From Halalkalibacterium ligniniphilum (lineage in GTDB: Bacteria; Bacillota; Bacilli; Bacillales; Bacillaceae_D): a DNA stretch of 64,000 nt. How positions within the stretch are numbered: position 1 is the stretch's first letter; each line of letters opens with the position of its first letter. The notes under the pieces are model-generated. The model was not told the origin of the DNA. It saw only the letters and a list, made by a program, of their open reading frames with translations, and did no database searches. Location: positions 1 to 64,000 of the forward strand of contig NZ_ANNK01000072.1 in the NCBI RefSeq assembly GCF_000334155.1, written 5' to 3'. Positions 8,154 through 16,074 of this stretch are shown here, in pieces. The translations under genes and the position numbers were made by a program.

Positions 8154-8815
8154 TGTAATCGTCAACCCAAAAGTTGACCATGTCGCTCACGTAAAAGTTG
8201 ACCACCCTCTTGTTACTTTGAATAAGTCTCTTTAAGACGATAGCTTTCTCCGTTCATGGGGATGATGTGTGCCTTATGAGTCACTCGATCTAACAAGGCG
8301 GCAGTCATCTGCTCATCATGAAATACTTCTACCCATCGGCCGAATTCACGATTGCTTGTGATGATCATACTTCCTCTCTCATAACGGGCAGAGAAAAATT
8401 GAAATAATCGTTCAGCTGCTCTTTGATGATAGGGGATATATCCAAGTTCATCCACTATCGTGACATCGGGACGCGCATGCTGAATGGCTCTTGGCTTTTT
8501 CTCCAGTTCATATGGTCAACCTCAAATACTTCTTGAAATTTTTCGTATGAACGCTCATGTTTTGCCACGCACTCGCCATAAATTGTAATCTCGATATGAG
8601 ATACATAAGCATGAATTTCGGCTTCTTTCCGACCAGCGTACCTAGTCGGAACAGAGTAAGCATTTGTTTCAAAATTCACAAGAGCTAAACTGTTCACGGC
8701 TGCTTTTATCTTCCTTCCGCAAGGATGTGAGCCACTAATTCCTAATAAATGCTCCTTCTCTTGCTGGAATCGTTCACCTTTTCTTTCGTTTTTGGTACAT
8801 AAGTATTTTCGTATT
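8154..8815 (-). mobile_element. IS21-family element, internally deleted
   Basis: Read on the minus strand, 8815-8470 encodes an IstA segment (GERFQQEKEHLLGI ... VNFETNAYSVPTRYAGRKEA ... EVFEVDHMNWRK). It then jumps directly into the C-terminal third of IstB, starting at the Walker B region (VTIVDELGYIPYHQRAAERL) and running to 8213. The IstA tail and about two thirds of IstB are deleted. Between 8160 and 8207 the motif GTCAACTTTT occurs in two spaced direct copies on the minus strand, as in the multiple terminal repeats of IS21 ends. The 5' part of the element is missing at 8815. It is not functional. Confidence 0.85.
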
Positions 8816-8819
8816 CATT

Positions 8820-9611
8820 ACATTGCAAGAGTATGCCAAAAAATTTGAGATTCCAGTTAATTTAAATACTTTGGTAATACGAGTTACAAAAGAAATTGAG
8901 AACCTTTATAAAGTAAAAACTGATAAAGGTGAATATATAGCTAGAAATATAGAGCTACGGGTCCTTTTCAGGAACCATTTACACCAACGTTATGTGAATC
9001 GTTTTCAGTTGTAGTGAATCAGCTACACTCAGATGAATACCGTAATAAATCGCAGTTAGTTAAAGGGACTACTTTAATAGTAGGTGCAGGAAATTCAGGC
9101 TATCAAATTGCTACAGAACTTTGTGAAGACTTTAATGTGTACTTAGCTGAAGGTAAGAAAAATATGCCACATAAAATCCTTAATAAGAGTATTTTTTGGT
9201 GGTTTGACGTTTTAGGACTATCTAAAGTAACAGAGAGACATCCAATAGGAAAAATATTAAAAAAGAATGATCCAGTAATAGGAAAAGAGCACAAGTCCTA
9301 TATACAAACAGGGAAAATTCAAATGAAAAAAAAAGGCTAAAGTCCGCTGCAGATAATATAGCAATTTTTGAAGGGGGAGATAGATTAGCGGTTGATAATG
9401 TTATATGGGCAACAGGATTTGTGTACAGCTACCCTTGGTTAGAAGTAGACGGCGTCATTGATTCGGAAAATAAGCCTATTCAAAAACGTGGTGTTACAAA
9501 ACAGCCTGGGTTGTACTTCTTAGGTCTGCCTTGGATCCGCATATACGGGGATCTGCATTATTAACTGGAGTTAATAAAGATGCAAAATACTTATCTGAAA
9601 TTATGAGGTGA
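8820..9611 (+). pseudogene. Flavin-binding monooxygenase (CzcO/FMO-like), three frameshifts
   Basis: Joined across frames this reads LQEYAKKFEIPVNLNTLVIR, then (after a shift near 8955) ATGPFQEPFTPTLCESFSVV, then the NADPH-binding motif LIVGAGNSGYQIATELC. After a one-base loss in a run of nine A (about 9325-9333) it continues with VIWATGFVYSYPWLE, and a last shift near 9550 gives SALLTGVNKDAKYLSEIMR. The order FAD-domain end, ATG motif, GxGxSG and ATGF is that of CzcO-type flavin monooxygenases. The N-terminal FAD motif is missing, cut off at the IS21 remnant. The stop at 9609-9611 abuts the ACP gene, so the two were probably one operon. Confidence 0.85.
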
Positions 9612-9616
9612 ATAGA

Positions 9617-9895
9617 ATGAGCGATGAGTTTATCTTAGAGAAAATTAAAGACATAATAACAAGTTACACACCATTAAAACATGAAGATATTAATTTGGAA
9701 AGTCATTTAACAGATGAGTTCAATTTAGATTCTACTGATCTTTTAGAACTCGTAATGACTGCTGAGGAACAATTTAACATTCATATTGAAGATTCAATCT
9801 TCGACGAAGTAAAATCAATTCAACATATCGTTGAAGTAGGTTGCTGTGCAATTAATCTAGTGAAGTATTTATACTTCCACCAGCTTCGTTTATGA
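9617..9895 (+). CDS. Acyl carrier protein, C-terminus altered
   Basis: 92 residues from ATG 9617 (a GTG at 9608 is in frame). The sequence has the ACP core: IKDIITSYTPLKHEDINLES, then FNLDSTDLLELVMTAEEQFNI with the Ser of the DS(T) motif that carries phosphopantetheine, and IEDSIFDEVKSIQHIVE. From about residue 75 (GCCAINLVKYLYFH) it no longer resembles an ACP and runs into an IS21 IstA fragment on the other strand, so the true end is probably lost. A stand-alone ACP beside a flavin monooxygenase suggests a small lipid or secondary-metabolite pathway, now decayed. Confidence 0.75.
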   Translation: MSDEFILEKIKDIITSYTPLKHEDINLESHLTDEFNLDSTDLLELVMTAEEQFNIHIEDSIFDEVKSIQHIVEVGCCAINLVKYLYFHQLRL

Positions 9896-10018
9896 GAGGA
9901 GTAGAATTCTTTAAATAATTAACAACAGCTCGAAAATCATTGGCACTAAAGAGTTTTTCTCTAATACATATGGAAAGTGCGTGATTAATTAATGCTGGAG
10001 CTTTTTTTATTACATCTA
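9852..10018 (-). pseudogene. IS21 IstA C-terminal fragment
   Basis: The minus strand reads KKAPALINHALSICIREKLF, SANDFRAVVNYLKNS and a stop at 9852-9854. This matches the Leu/Ala-rich helix and SANDF motif found near the end of IS21-type IstA proteins. It is precisely the portion missing from the element at 8154-8815, so both may derive from related copies. At about 10018 it is joined directly to an ISL3 remnant. Confidence 0.6.
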
Positions 10019-10789
10019 AAATTAGTGTTAATTGATCTCTTCAGAAGTCGAGCATTTGCCTTTAGCTTCTTTTTGGCATGTGATGAAAGATCTTTTTGAA
10101 CCATTCGTCGTACATCTTGAAGTGCTTCTGTCACATAGCGATTGACATGAAAACGATCCGCAATTCGAATGGCTCTTGAAAACCACTCTTGGCAAAAGGT
10201 ATGATACGCTTTTGCCAAATCCATGGCGACGGCAACGGGATTCAAAACCGTTTTTAAAGATTCGCTCCATTGTTGAATAAGGATTTGATGCTCATTTGAT
10301 GTATGAGCAACCGTTGTTCTATAGGTTTGCCGGGTAAAAAAAGCAGAATAAGCATTTGTATAGTGTCTTTTTGACGCAACAAATGAGTATGTCCAAGTAA
10401 AATGTCGCACCGCATTCCTTGCACTTTAAATTGAACGCAGGAATTCGTATGTCAACCGATTTATCAAACGCAGCTAGATGGTGTACATCCCTACTGTAAG
10501 GTTGACCATTGCGAATGACAGAAGAGGAATGGCAATAAGGACATTCTTGAACAGAATCAAGAGATGTGACTTCAATGATTGCATGGTCTCCCTTTACGTC
10601 TATATTGACAATTGTTACTTCTGGTAAATCTAAGAGTTCGTTGAGATAATGAAAGGGCATCTGTCTAACCTCGTTTACTTTTTAGTGTCGGAACTAAAAG
10701 CATAACAGGTAGGCAGATGTTTTACATTTAATTAGCTTTATTACGAAACTATTCACTCGTGGTCAACCATTGATTTTGGTGTTGAGCCT
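10019..10789 (-). mobile_element. ISL3-family element, transposase broken
   Basis: The transposase starts at 10660 (MPFHYLNELLDLPEVTI...) with the Cys pairs CPYC and CKEC of the ISL3 zinc-binding N-terminus. It changes frame near 10405 and continues VASKRHYTNAYSAFFTRQTY. After an internal deletion it reaches the catalytic-core stretch VAVAMDLAKAYHTFCQEWF ... IADRFHVNRYVTEALQDVRR. It ends at a junction with an IS21 fragment near 10018. GGCTCAACACC on the minus strand at about 10777-10787 is a likely outer end. Not functional. Confidence 0.82.
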
Positions 10790-10980
10790 AAAATTGATAA
10801 CAATGATTTTATCAGTCTACTACACTTAGTCAGGCTTTTAAACGCACGAATATATTTTCTGAGATACGCATATAAAATGATTTTAACCATAGGTTTAGGA
10901 TGAAAGGAGATACGGCTGCCCTCATTCGTTCGACTTTTAGGTTTAATTTATTTTAGTAATTTGTAATTTTTCGTCTCCAT
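10790..10980. other. Short intergenic stretch beyond the ISL3 end
   Basis: AT-rich DNA between the ISL3 terminal sequence and the end of the serine hydrolase gene. No gene or strong hairpin seen. Confidence 0.4.
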
Positions 10981-12177
10981 TTACTTGTTACGGCTTAACA
11001 CATTATAAACAGCAGATTCAAATTCGAGATAACCAAGATAAGACGACGCATCATGATACGGAAATATTTGCGATGCCCAATATCCACCAATACCATTTTC
11101 TAGATCAATCCAATAATAACAGTTTGGTAGCCCTGCCCACATTAATTGTCCTGCAGGTCTTCCTGTAGGTGCCGCTTCATCATTAATTTGGAATGTATAT
11201 CCCCAAGATTTTGATAGGCCTGGGAAAAACTCTCCTTTGTTTGCCAAGGAAGGATCTGCTGCATCCCATCCTCCACTTTTTAATTGATCTAATCCGTTGC
11301 TACTCATCATCTTAACAGTATCAGGCTTAAGAACACCTTCCCCATCATTCAAAATCATACGAATAAATTTCATGTAATCTTTCACGGTTCCATATAAACC
11401 ATGCCCCCCCATATCCATTTGTGGATTATCTGGAAGCTTAAAATCTGGTTTAGCTAAGATTGTCCCATCTTCAGAACGAAAATGCATAGATACTCTGCGC
11501 TCATCCATTGATGGTTGAAGTACAAAAGAGGTATCATTCATTCCAAGAGGCTCAAAAATACGCTCCTTCATGACAGATCCTAGCCTTTTCCCTCGAACAG
11601 CCTCAACTACTTTTCCAGCCCAATCAATATTTGTGCCATAATTCCAAGATTCACCTGGCTGAAATAATAATGGAGTTTTAATAGATTCAAAAGATGATGA
11701 AAGGACATTAGGAACTTCCTTCATACTATGTTCGCGATATCTTTTTTCCTCATGACTAAAGAAGTCATAGCTAAAACCTGCCGTATGTAGCAAAAGCATT
11801 CGAATCGTAATATCCGTTTTCTGTTTAGTTAATTTGGGGTTCCCTTCAGAATCAAAACCATTCAAAACTGGAATTTCTGCTATTTCAGGAACATAATTTT
11901 TCACAGGATCGTCCAAACTAATAGAACCTTCTTCAACGAGCTGCATGACAGTAGCTCCAGTTATAGCTTTAGTTGTAGAAAACAAAGCAAAGATACTATC
12001 GGTAGTCATTGATATGTCAGTACCATATTGCCTTACTCCTGCTGCACCTTCATAAATAATTCCTTTTCGATCAGTAACCATCGCAACTACCCCTGGAACA
12101 GCTCCAATTCGGTTTACAGTGTTCGATAGAACACTATCCAAAGTCTCTTTTAAAAGTTCTGAAGAAAGCGTTTTCAA
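10981..12177 (-). CDS. Beta-lactamase-family serine hydrolase (class C/EstB-like)
   Basis: 398 residues, no signal peptide. Motifs of the penicillin-binding-like serine hydrolases: SxxK in FALFSTTKAITGATVM (nucleophile Ser), the YxN-like NYGTNIDW, and GGHGLYGT near residue 270 in the HxG position. Family members are esterases, D-aminopeptidases or transesterases rather than true beta-lactamases, and lack of an export signal points to a cytoplasmic esterase. CAGGAGCTGA is spaced for TTG 12177; an upstream ATG at 12222 has no ribosome site. The substrate cannot be read from the sequence. Confidence 0.85.
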   Translation of the reverse strand: MKTLSSELLKETLDSVLSNTVNRIGAVPGVVAMVTDRKGIIYEGAAGVRQYGTDISMTTDSIFALFSTTKAITGATVMQLVEEGSISLDDPVKNYVPEIAEIPVLNGFDSEGNPKLTKQKTDITIRMLLLHTAGFSYDFFSHEEKRYREHSMKEVPNVLSSSFESIKTPLLFQPGESWNYGTNIDWAGKVVEAVRGKRLGSVMKERIFEPLGMNDTSFVLQPSMDERRVSMHFRSEDGTILAKPDFKLPDNPQMDMGGHGLYGTVKDYMKFIRMILNDGEGVLKPDTVKMMSSNGLDQLKSGGWDAADPSLANKGEFFPGLSKSWGYTFQINDEAAPTGRPAGQLMWAGLPNCYYWIDLENGIGGYWASQIFPYHDASSYLGYLEFESAVYNVLSRNK

Positions 12178-12643
12178 AATTATCAGCTCCTGAAAAATGT
12201 ATTTTGTAAGACAATTATACATAATTAATTTGATAATTCAAATATTTTATTTATGGCATCACACTAGTGTTGTGTAAATGATGACTAAATTTTCAGTTTT
12301 ATGGTTCTTGGTGCTTGATAAAATTGCATTATTAAATGAAAGTTAATACAATCCTTTTTTTTCAAGGGGTTTAACCAGAACATAGGGCTTTTTTTGTTGT
12401 CTAGATGAGAAAAGGGCGAAAACTCTTAATAGTTTAATTTAATTAATGCAATGCTAGTAAATACCAATATATTTCAAAATCTGGCGTAAATCGATTAGTG
12501 GCTTGCATCTTATTTCTATTAGGGTCCATTAAATGGACTTAAGCTTTTATGAACTAACAGCGCCCAGATAATATAAATCGAAGTACAATCCACTATACAT
12601 AGGCATATGATAATTTTGTAAATCATTGAAGGGGATGAGCAAA
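12178..12643. other. Divergent intergenic region, possible mobile-element debris
   Basis: About 465 bases between divergent genes. Contents: a small hairpin GTCCATTAAATGGAC (12521-12540 area), a T-rich stretch after AGGGC near 12390, and a segment resembling part of 7190-7230. No coding sequence is evident. Promoters of both flanking genes must lie here but I cannot fix them. Confidence 0.4.
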
Positions 12644-13561
12644 GTGTATTATCTGCCTAATACGTATCTATATCCTTATTGCGCTAATGTTAGCACACCA
12701 ATCTATAACTCAGACTATATGTCAAGAAATCATCAAGAAAATAATCAACATGTAGTTGAAGCGATACTAACTGGAATAAAAAGAGAAGCTTCAGCCATTG
12801 ATCTTTATCGTCGATTAGCACGTGTAGCGCCAAATCAAAAGCATAAAAATGACATTCTTCATGCTTTAGAAAACAAAAAAGTTTATTTAAATCAATTTAC
12901 TAACCTTTATTTCTCACTTACTGGAAGACAGCCTGTGTACCAAATTGATAAATTTCGTTTTCGTAGTTATAGAGGAGGTTTACAAAAGGCTTATGAAATA
13001 GAGATAGAGGGTTACGAAGATTATCAAAAAAGTTATTTACTTACTCAACATCCACAAGTTCGAAATGTATTCTTGTGGGCTTTAACTGGTGAAAAAGAGA
13101 CTGCCACACGATTGGGTTCTTTAAATAAGGAAGCATTAAAAGATTATGGATCAAGACCATTTGTAGTTGATATTGAGAAGGTTACTAAGCAAAACAATAC
13201 TTACCGTACTGCTTTATGGACAGGAAGGCATTTACAATTGACCTTAATGAGTCTCAATGTTGGAGAAGACATCGGTTTAGAAGTACATCCCCACCTAGAT
13301 CAATTCATCCGCATTGAAGAAGGCCAAGGACTTGTTCAAATGGGTGACAGCCAATTTAATTTAGATTTTGAAGAAAAAGCCTATGCAGACTATGCAATCT
13401 TTGTACCTGCTGGAAAATGGCACAATTTAACCAATACGGGTAAAAAACTTCTTAAGCTTTACTCTATTTATGCACCGCCTGAGCATCCTTATGGTACAAT
13501 TCATGAAACGAAAGTAGATGCAATAGCTGCTGAAGAATATCATCAAGGTCATTATAGATAA
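12644..13561 (+). CDS. Ferritin-like + cupin fusion protein
   Basis: 305 residues from GTG 12644, placed by AAGGGG ten bases upstream; ATG 12635 is in frame but too close to that site. Residues about 20-160 form a helical ferritin/rubrerythrin-like domain with regularly placed Glu and His (VVEAILTGIKREASAIDLYR, AYEIEIEGYEDYQKS, LTGEKETATRLGSL). Residues about 175-290 form a cupin: GLEVHPHLDQFIRIEEGQG and VPAGKWHNLTNTG, containing the His/Glu metal set. The likely role is metal-dependent oxidation or sensing, but substrate and metal are unknown. Confidence 0.8.
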   Translation: MYYLPNTYLYPYCANVSTPIYNSDYMSRNHQENNQHVVEAILTGIKREASAIDLYRRLARVAPNQKHKNDILHALENKKVYLNQFTNLYFSLTGRQPVYQIDKFRFRSYRGGLQKAYEIEIEGYEDYQKSYLLTQHPQVRNVFLWALTGEKETATRLGSLNKEALKDYGSRPFVVDIEKVTKQNNTYRTALWTGRHLQLTLMSLNVGEDIGLEVHPHLDQFIRIEEGQGLVQMGDSQFNLDFEEKAYADYAIFVPAGKWHNLTNTGKKLLKLYSIYAPPEHPYGTIHETKVDAIAAEEYHQGHYR

Positions 13562-13580
13562 AAAGTGTGAAAGGAATTCT

Positions 13581-13765
13581 GAAGATTTGTACTTAAACTA
13601 AAGGAGGGCGTTTGATCCAAGGGGGATTAACGCTCTTTTTAGGTTGACCTTATAAATACGTAAAGGAGCAGGTTTCTTAAAAAGCTATTTATTGAAGGGA
13701 TCTCTGATTAATTGTACCTTTTTAGCAAAAGTTGAATGATAGTTTGTGAAGATTTGTACTTAAAC
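13581..13765 (+). repeat. 18-bp direct repeat pair
   Basis: GAAGATTTGTACTTAAAC occurs exactly at 13581-13598 and again at 13748-13765, 167 bases apart, with a terminator hairpin between them. Duplication of an 18-mer at this distance is unlikely by chance and may mark an old insertion or a repeated regulatory site. Confidence 0.8.
13604..13641 (+). terminator. Terminator after the ferritin-cupin gene
   Basis: Hairpin GGGCGTTTGATCC ... GGATTAACGCTC followed by TTTTT. The stem is about 11 bp with a small internal mismatch. Confidence 0.75.
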
Positions 13766-13967
13766 GAACAGGCAGGATAGTGAAAGAAGGAATTTCTATT
13801 AGTATGGAGAATGGACTAATATAGTAATCAAAGGATTATTGGGAGGGTATATTTTGAAAAAAACAATTAATACTAAATAATTTGATAATATTTTGAATGC
13901 CGTTTGAATCTCTTGATAATCTAAAAACCAATGTTGAAGGTACATGAATGGAAGGAGTCTATTTTTA
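13642..13967. other. Intergenic with a stunted gene start
   Basis: GGGAGGG followed by TTG 13855 opens only MKKTINTK before a stop, which looks like the beginning of a lost gene. The remainder up to the VOC gene is AT-rich and without other signals. Confidence 0.35.
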
Positions 13968-14366
13968 ATGAAAAAAATTACACCATTTTTAATGTTTCAA
14001 GATGGAAAAGCAGAAGAAGCAATGACATATTATACATCAATCATTGAGGATTCTGAAATAACGAACATCTCTCGTTATGAAGCGAATCAAACTGGAGATG
14101 AAGGAACAGTGATGCATGCGACCTTTTCCTTAAAGGGGCAAGAATTTATGTGCATTGACAGCAATGTGAAGCATGAGTTTTCCTTTACACCTTCATTCTC
14201 CATCTATGTCACCTGTGATTCTGAAGAAGAGATCGACACCCTATATAAGAAACTGATTACGGAAGGACAAGCACTCATGCCGCTAGATGACTATGGATTC
14301 AGCAAGAAGTTCGGCTGGTTAAACGATCGGTTCGGTGTTTCGTGGCAGCTTAACCTTCCTAAATAA
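13968..14366 (+). CDS. PhnB-like VOC-family protein
   Basis: 132 residues from ATG 13968, with GAAGGAG correctly spaced; an ATG 24 bases earlier is in frame but overlaps that site. The sequence (KKITPFLMFQDGKAEEAMTYY, GTVMHATFSLKGQEFMCID, FTPSFSIYVTC and the ending FGWLNDRFGVSWQLNLP) is the PhnB-like/3-demethylubiquinone methyltransferase-like branch of the glyoxalase/bleomycin-resistance fold. Such proteins are soluble dimers; no enzymatic activity has been generally established for this branch. Confidence 0.88.
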   Translation: MKKITPFLMFQDGKAEEAMTYYTSIIEDSEITNISRYEANQTGDEGTVMHATFSLKGQEFMCIDSNVKHEFSFTPSFSIYVTCDSEEEIDTLYKKLITEGQALMPLDDYGFSKKFGWLNDRFGVSWQLNLPK

Positions 14367-14442
14367 ATTTATATTAAGATATGTATTTGTTTGTCATGTT
14401 TGTAGATACTGTTCATAATAAATGCATACGCATTCTGTAATC

Positions 14443-14480
14443 TGGCGCATTCTTCCATTGACGAATGCGTCTTTATTTAG
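14443..14480 (+). terminator. Terminator after the VOC gene
   Basis: Stem CGCATTC / GAATGCG with an 11-base loop, followed by TCTTTATTT. Confidence 0.65.
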
Positions 14481-14543
14481 GATCTAACTCTAGAATGTCA
14501 TTACAGATAAAAATTGGGTATTGTGTTAAGGTGTGAAAGGGAA

Positions 14544-14680
14544 TGTGGTCTCTTGCAATCATAGTGAACTACTTATTGCACAACCAATAGAATTTGAGGA
14601 AGTAGAAACTGAAGAAAAAAACTCTTCTAAAAGTAAGTAACCTGCGATTGAAGTCGCAGATACTTCTTTTTTTAGTTTTA
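14544..14680 (+). other. Gene tail relic and its terminator
   Basis: A short open frame from GTG 14544 reads VVSCNHSELLIAQPIEFEEV and ends at 14640. It is directly followed by the hairpin CTGCGATTGAAGTCGCAG and TTCTTTTTTT (terminator, about 14641-14672). It looks like the last codons of a lost gene with its terminator retained, though a 32-residue peptide is possible. Confidence 0.4.
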
Positions 14681-14683
14681 GAG

Positions 14684-14960
14684 AGCCAGAAACAAAATTG
14701 GACGGTTATATCAACAAAGGGGAACTTTGTCATTACGCCTCAATTTGACCAAGCTTTTGATTTTTCAGAAGGTCTAGGAAAAGTAAGTATGTAGGTAAAT
14801 GAAGTAGCAAAAACTGGTTTTGTTAATGAAAAAGGAGATTTTGTCATCGAACCAGAGTTTGAACGTGCGGAAAGTTTTTCAAACGGTTTAGGCAGCTGTA
14901 TCAATTTTTAGAGAAAAACAAAAATGGGTTTATTAACAAGGAAGGGAAATGGTGATTGAG
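14684..14960 (+). pseudogene. WG-repeat protein relic
   Basis: Translation across one frameshift and three stops gives DGYINK, then NFVITPQFDQAFDFSEGLGK, then TGFVNEKGDFVIEPEFERAE and SFSNGLG, then NGFINKEGKW-like codons. These are successive WG (KWG) repeats, which form beta-propeller-like binding proteins. No start or ribosome site is visible. It is a decayed fragment of two to three repeats. Confidence 0.82.
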
Positions 14961-15028
14961 ATTGATGAACATTTCGAAACAGGTTGCACTTACTACGCTA
15001 TAATGGTGGTTGCCAGGAAATTGCTATT

Positions 15029-15052
15029 ATGGTTTTTGGGTTTTTTGGGTTG
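15029..15052 (+). promoter_or_regulatory. Repeat copy 1, upstream of the HTH gene
   Basis: GGTTTTTGGGTTTTTTGGGTTG lies 60-80 bases before the HTH start. It shares the core GTTTTTGGGTCTTTTGGG with three copies after that gene. Overlap with the promoter region suggests autoregulation. Confidence 0.55.
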
Positions 15053-15108
15053 ACTTTAGAATGTATAGTTTATATACTTAACTTGTTAAATGTAGGGAGG
15101 GAACATAA

Positions 15109-15786
15109 ATGAGCTTAACAAATCGAAAAAAACAATTTTTGCTAAAGTTAATGGAATTATATGAAAGCTCAAATCTCCCGGTACATTACGAAACATTAGC
15201 AAAAGCGATTGGAGTGAGTAAATGGACTGCTTATGATATGCTAAAACAACTGGAAAAATTGAACCTTCTAAAAAAAGAATATATTGTTAATAAAAGTGAA
15301 ACTGGAAGGTCTCAAATAGTTTATTTCCCTTCAGATGAAGCGTATGATATTTTCAAAAAAACTTCTGAGGAGATTCTAACTGACGCGGAATGGGAACAAG
15401 TAAAAATAGAACTTATGGAGCTTCTAAGAGATCTAAACCAAAAAGATCCAAAAATCGTTTCACAAAGAATTTTAGATAATATTTCTAAAACGAATAACAA
15501 AGTTGTACTCTGTGCGAATGTCATTTCTTTGTTAATGACTCACGTGAAGCTTAGCAATGAAACAAAAATACCAAATATTATGCACCTAATTGATCTTGTG
15601 AATGAGGACCATATAAAGCTTACTTTATTCACTGGTATTATTGTGGGAATGTTTCTAACAGAGCTCAATAATCTTGGGGTTGAAGTAATGGGTCTTGTAA
15701 GTGAACACATTAATATTTTTGGTCGTCTTTCTTTGGAAGATCAAAATAAAGTAGCGTTATTCCTTAAAGAGATATTATCAATGTAA
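15109..15786 (+). CDS. HTH transcriptional regulator next to an MMPL exporter
   Basis: 225 residues. An N-terminal winged HTH (residues 3-75) is clear: RKKQFLLKLMELYESSNLPV, HYETLAKAIGVSKWTAYDML, KQLEKLNLLKKEY and a wing ending GRSQIVYFPS. The remaining 150 residues are helical with hydrophobic patches (VVLCANVISLLMTHVKL, LFTGIIVGMFLTEL), as in effector-binding or dimerisation domains. I do not recognise a named family for the C-terminal part. GGGAGGGA precedes the ATG. Its neighbour is a lipid-type RND exporter and the two are linked by four copies of a DNA repeat, so local repression of the exporter is likely. Confidence 0.8.
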   Translation: MSLTNRKKQFLLKLMELYESSNLPVHYETLAKAIGVSKWTAYDMLKQLEKLNLLKKEYIVNKSETGRSQIVYFPSDEAYDIFKKTSEEILTDAEWEQVKIELMELLRDLNQKDPKIVSQRILDNISKTNNKVVLCANVISLLMTHVKLSNETKIPNIMHLIDLVNEDHIKLTLFTGIIVGMFLTELNNLGVEVMGLVSEHINIFGRLSLEDQNKVALFLKEILSM

Positions 15787-15801
15787 AAATCCATGTACTA
15801 A

Positions 15802-16045
15802 TTAGTTTTTGTGTCTTTTGGGTATTGTGGATATGAAAACACACCTACAATTAATAATATTTTAATATGTACTTAGTGTTTAAATATAACACTGATTTTT
15901 GTAATTAGTTTTTGGGTCTTTTGTAGTTGTGTGTACGTCACAGCAGATTACTACATAATATAGTGATTATTAAAAAAATATTAAGTATTAATTTTGGCTC
16001 ATTTCTGATGTTATTTCTAAATAGTTTTTGGGTCTTTTGGGTTTG
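15802..16045 (+). promoter_or_regulatory. Three direct repeats in the exporter promoter region
   Basis: Copies begin near 15802 (TTAGTTTTTGTGTCTTTTGG), 15905 (TTAGTTTTTGGGTCTTTTG) and 16021 (ATAGTTTTTGGGTCTTTTGG). Each is followed by a G/T-rich tail (GTATTGTGG, TAGTTGTGTG, GTTTGTG). The spacing is 103 and 116 bases, near ten or eleven helical turns. The last copy ends 30 bases before the exporter start. Operator function is inferred from position and repetition. Confidence 0.65.
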
Positions 16046-16074
16046 TGTTTAAGTGAAATTGGAGGAAGATGTTT

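Noticed and set aside
10981-12177. True beta-lactamase
   Set aside because: No export signal and EstB-like motif variants; better called a serine hydrolase of the family.
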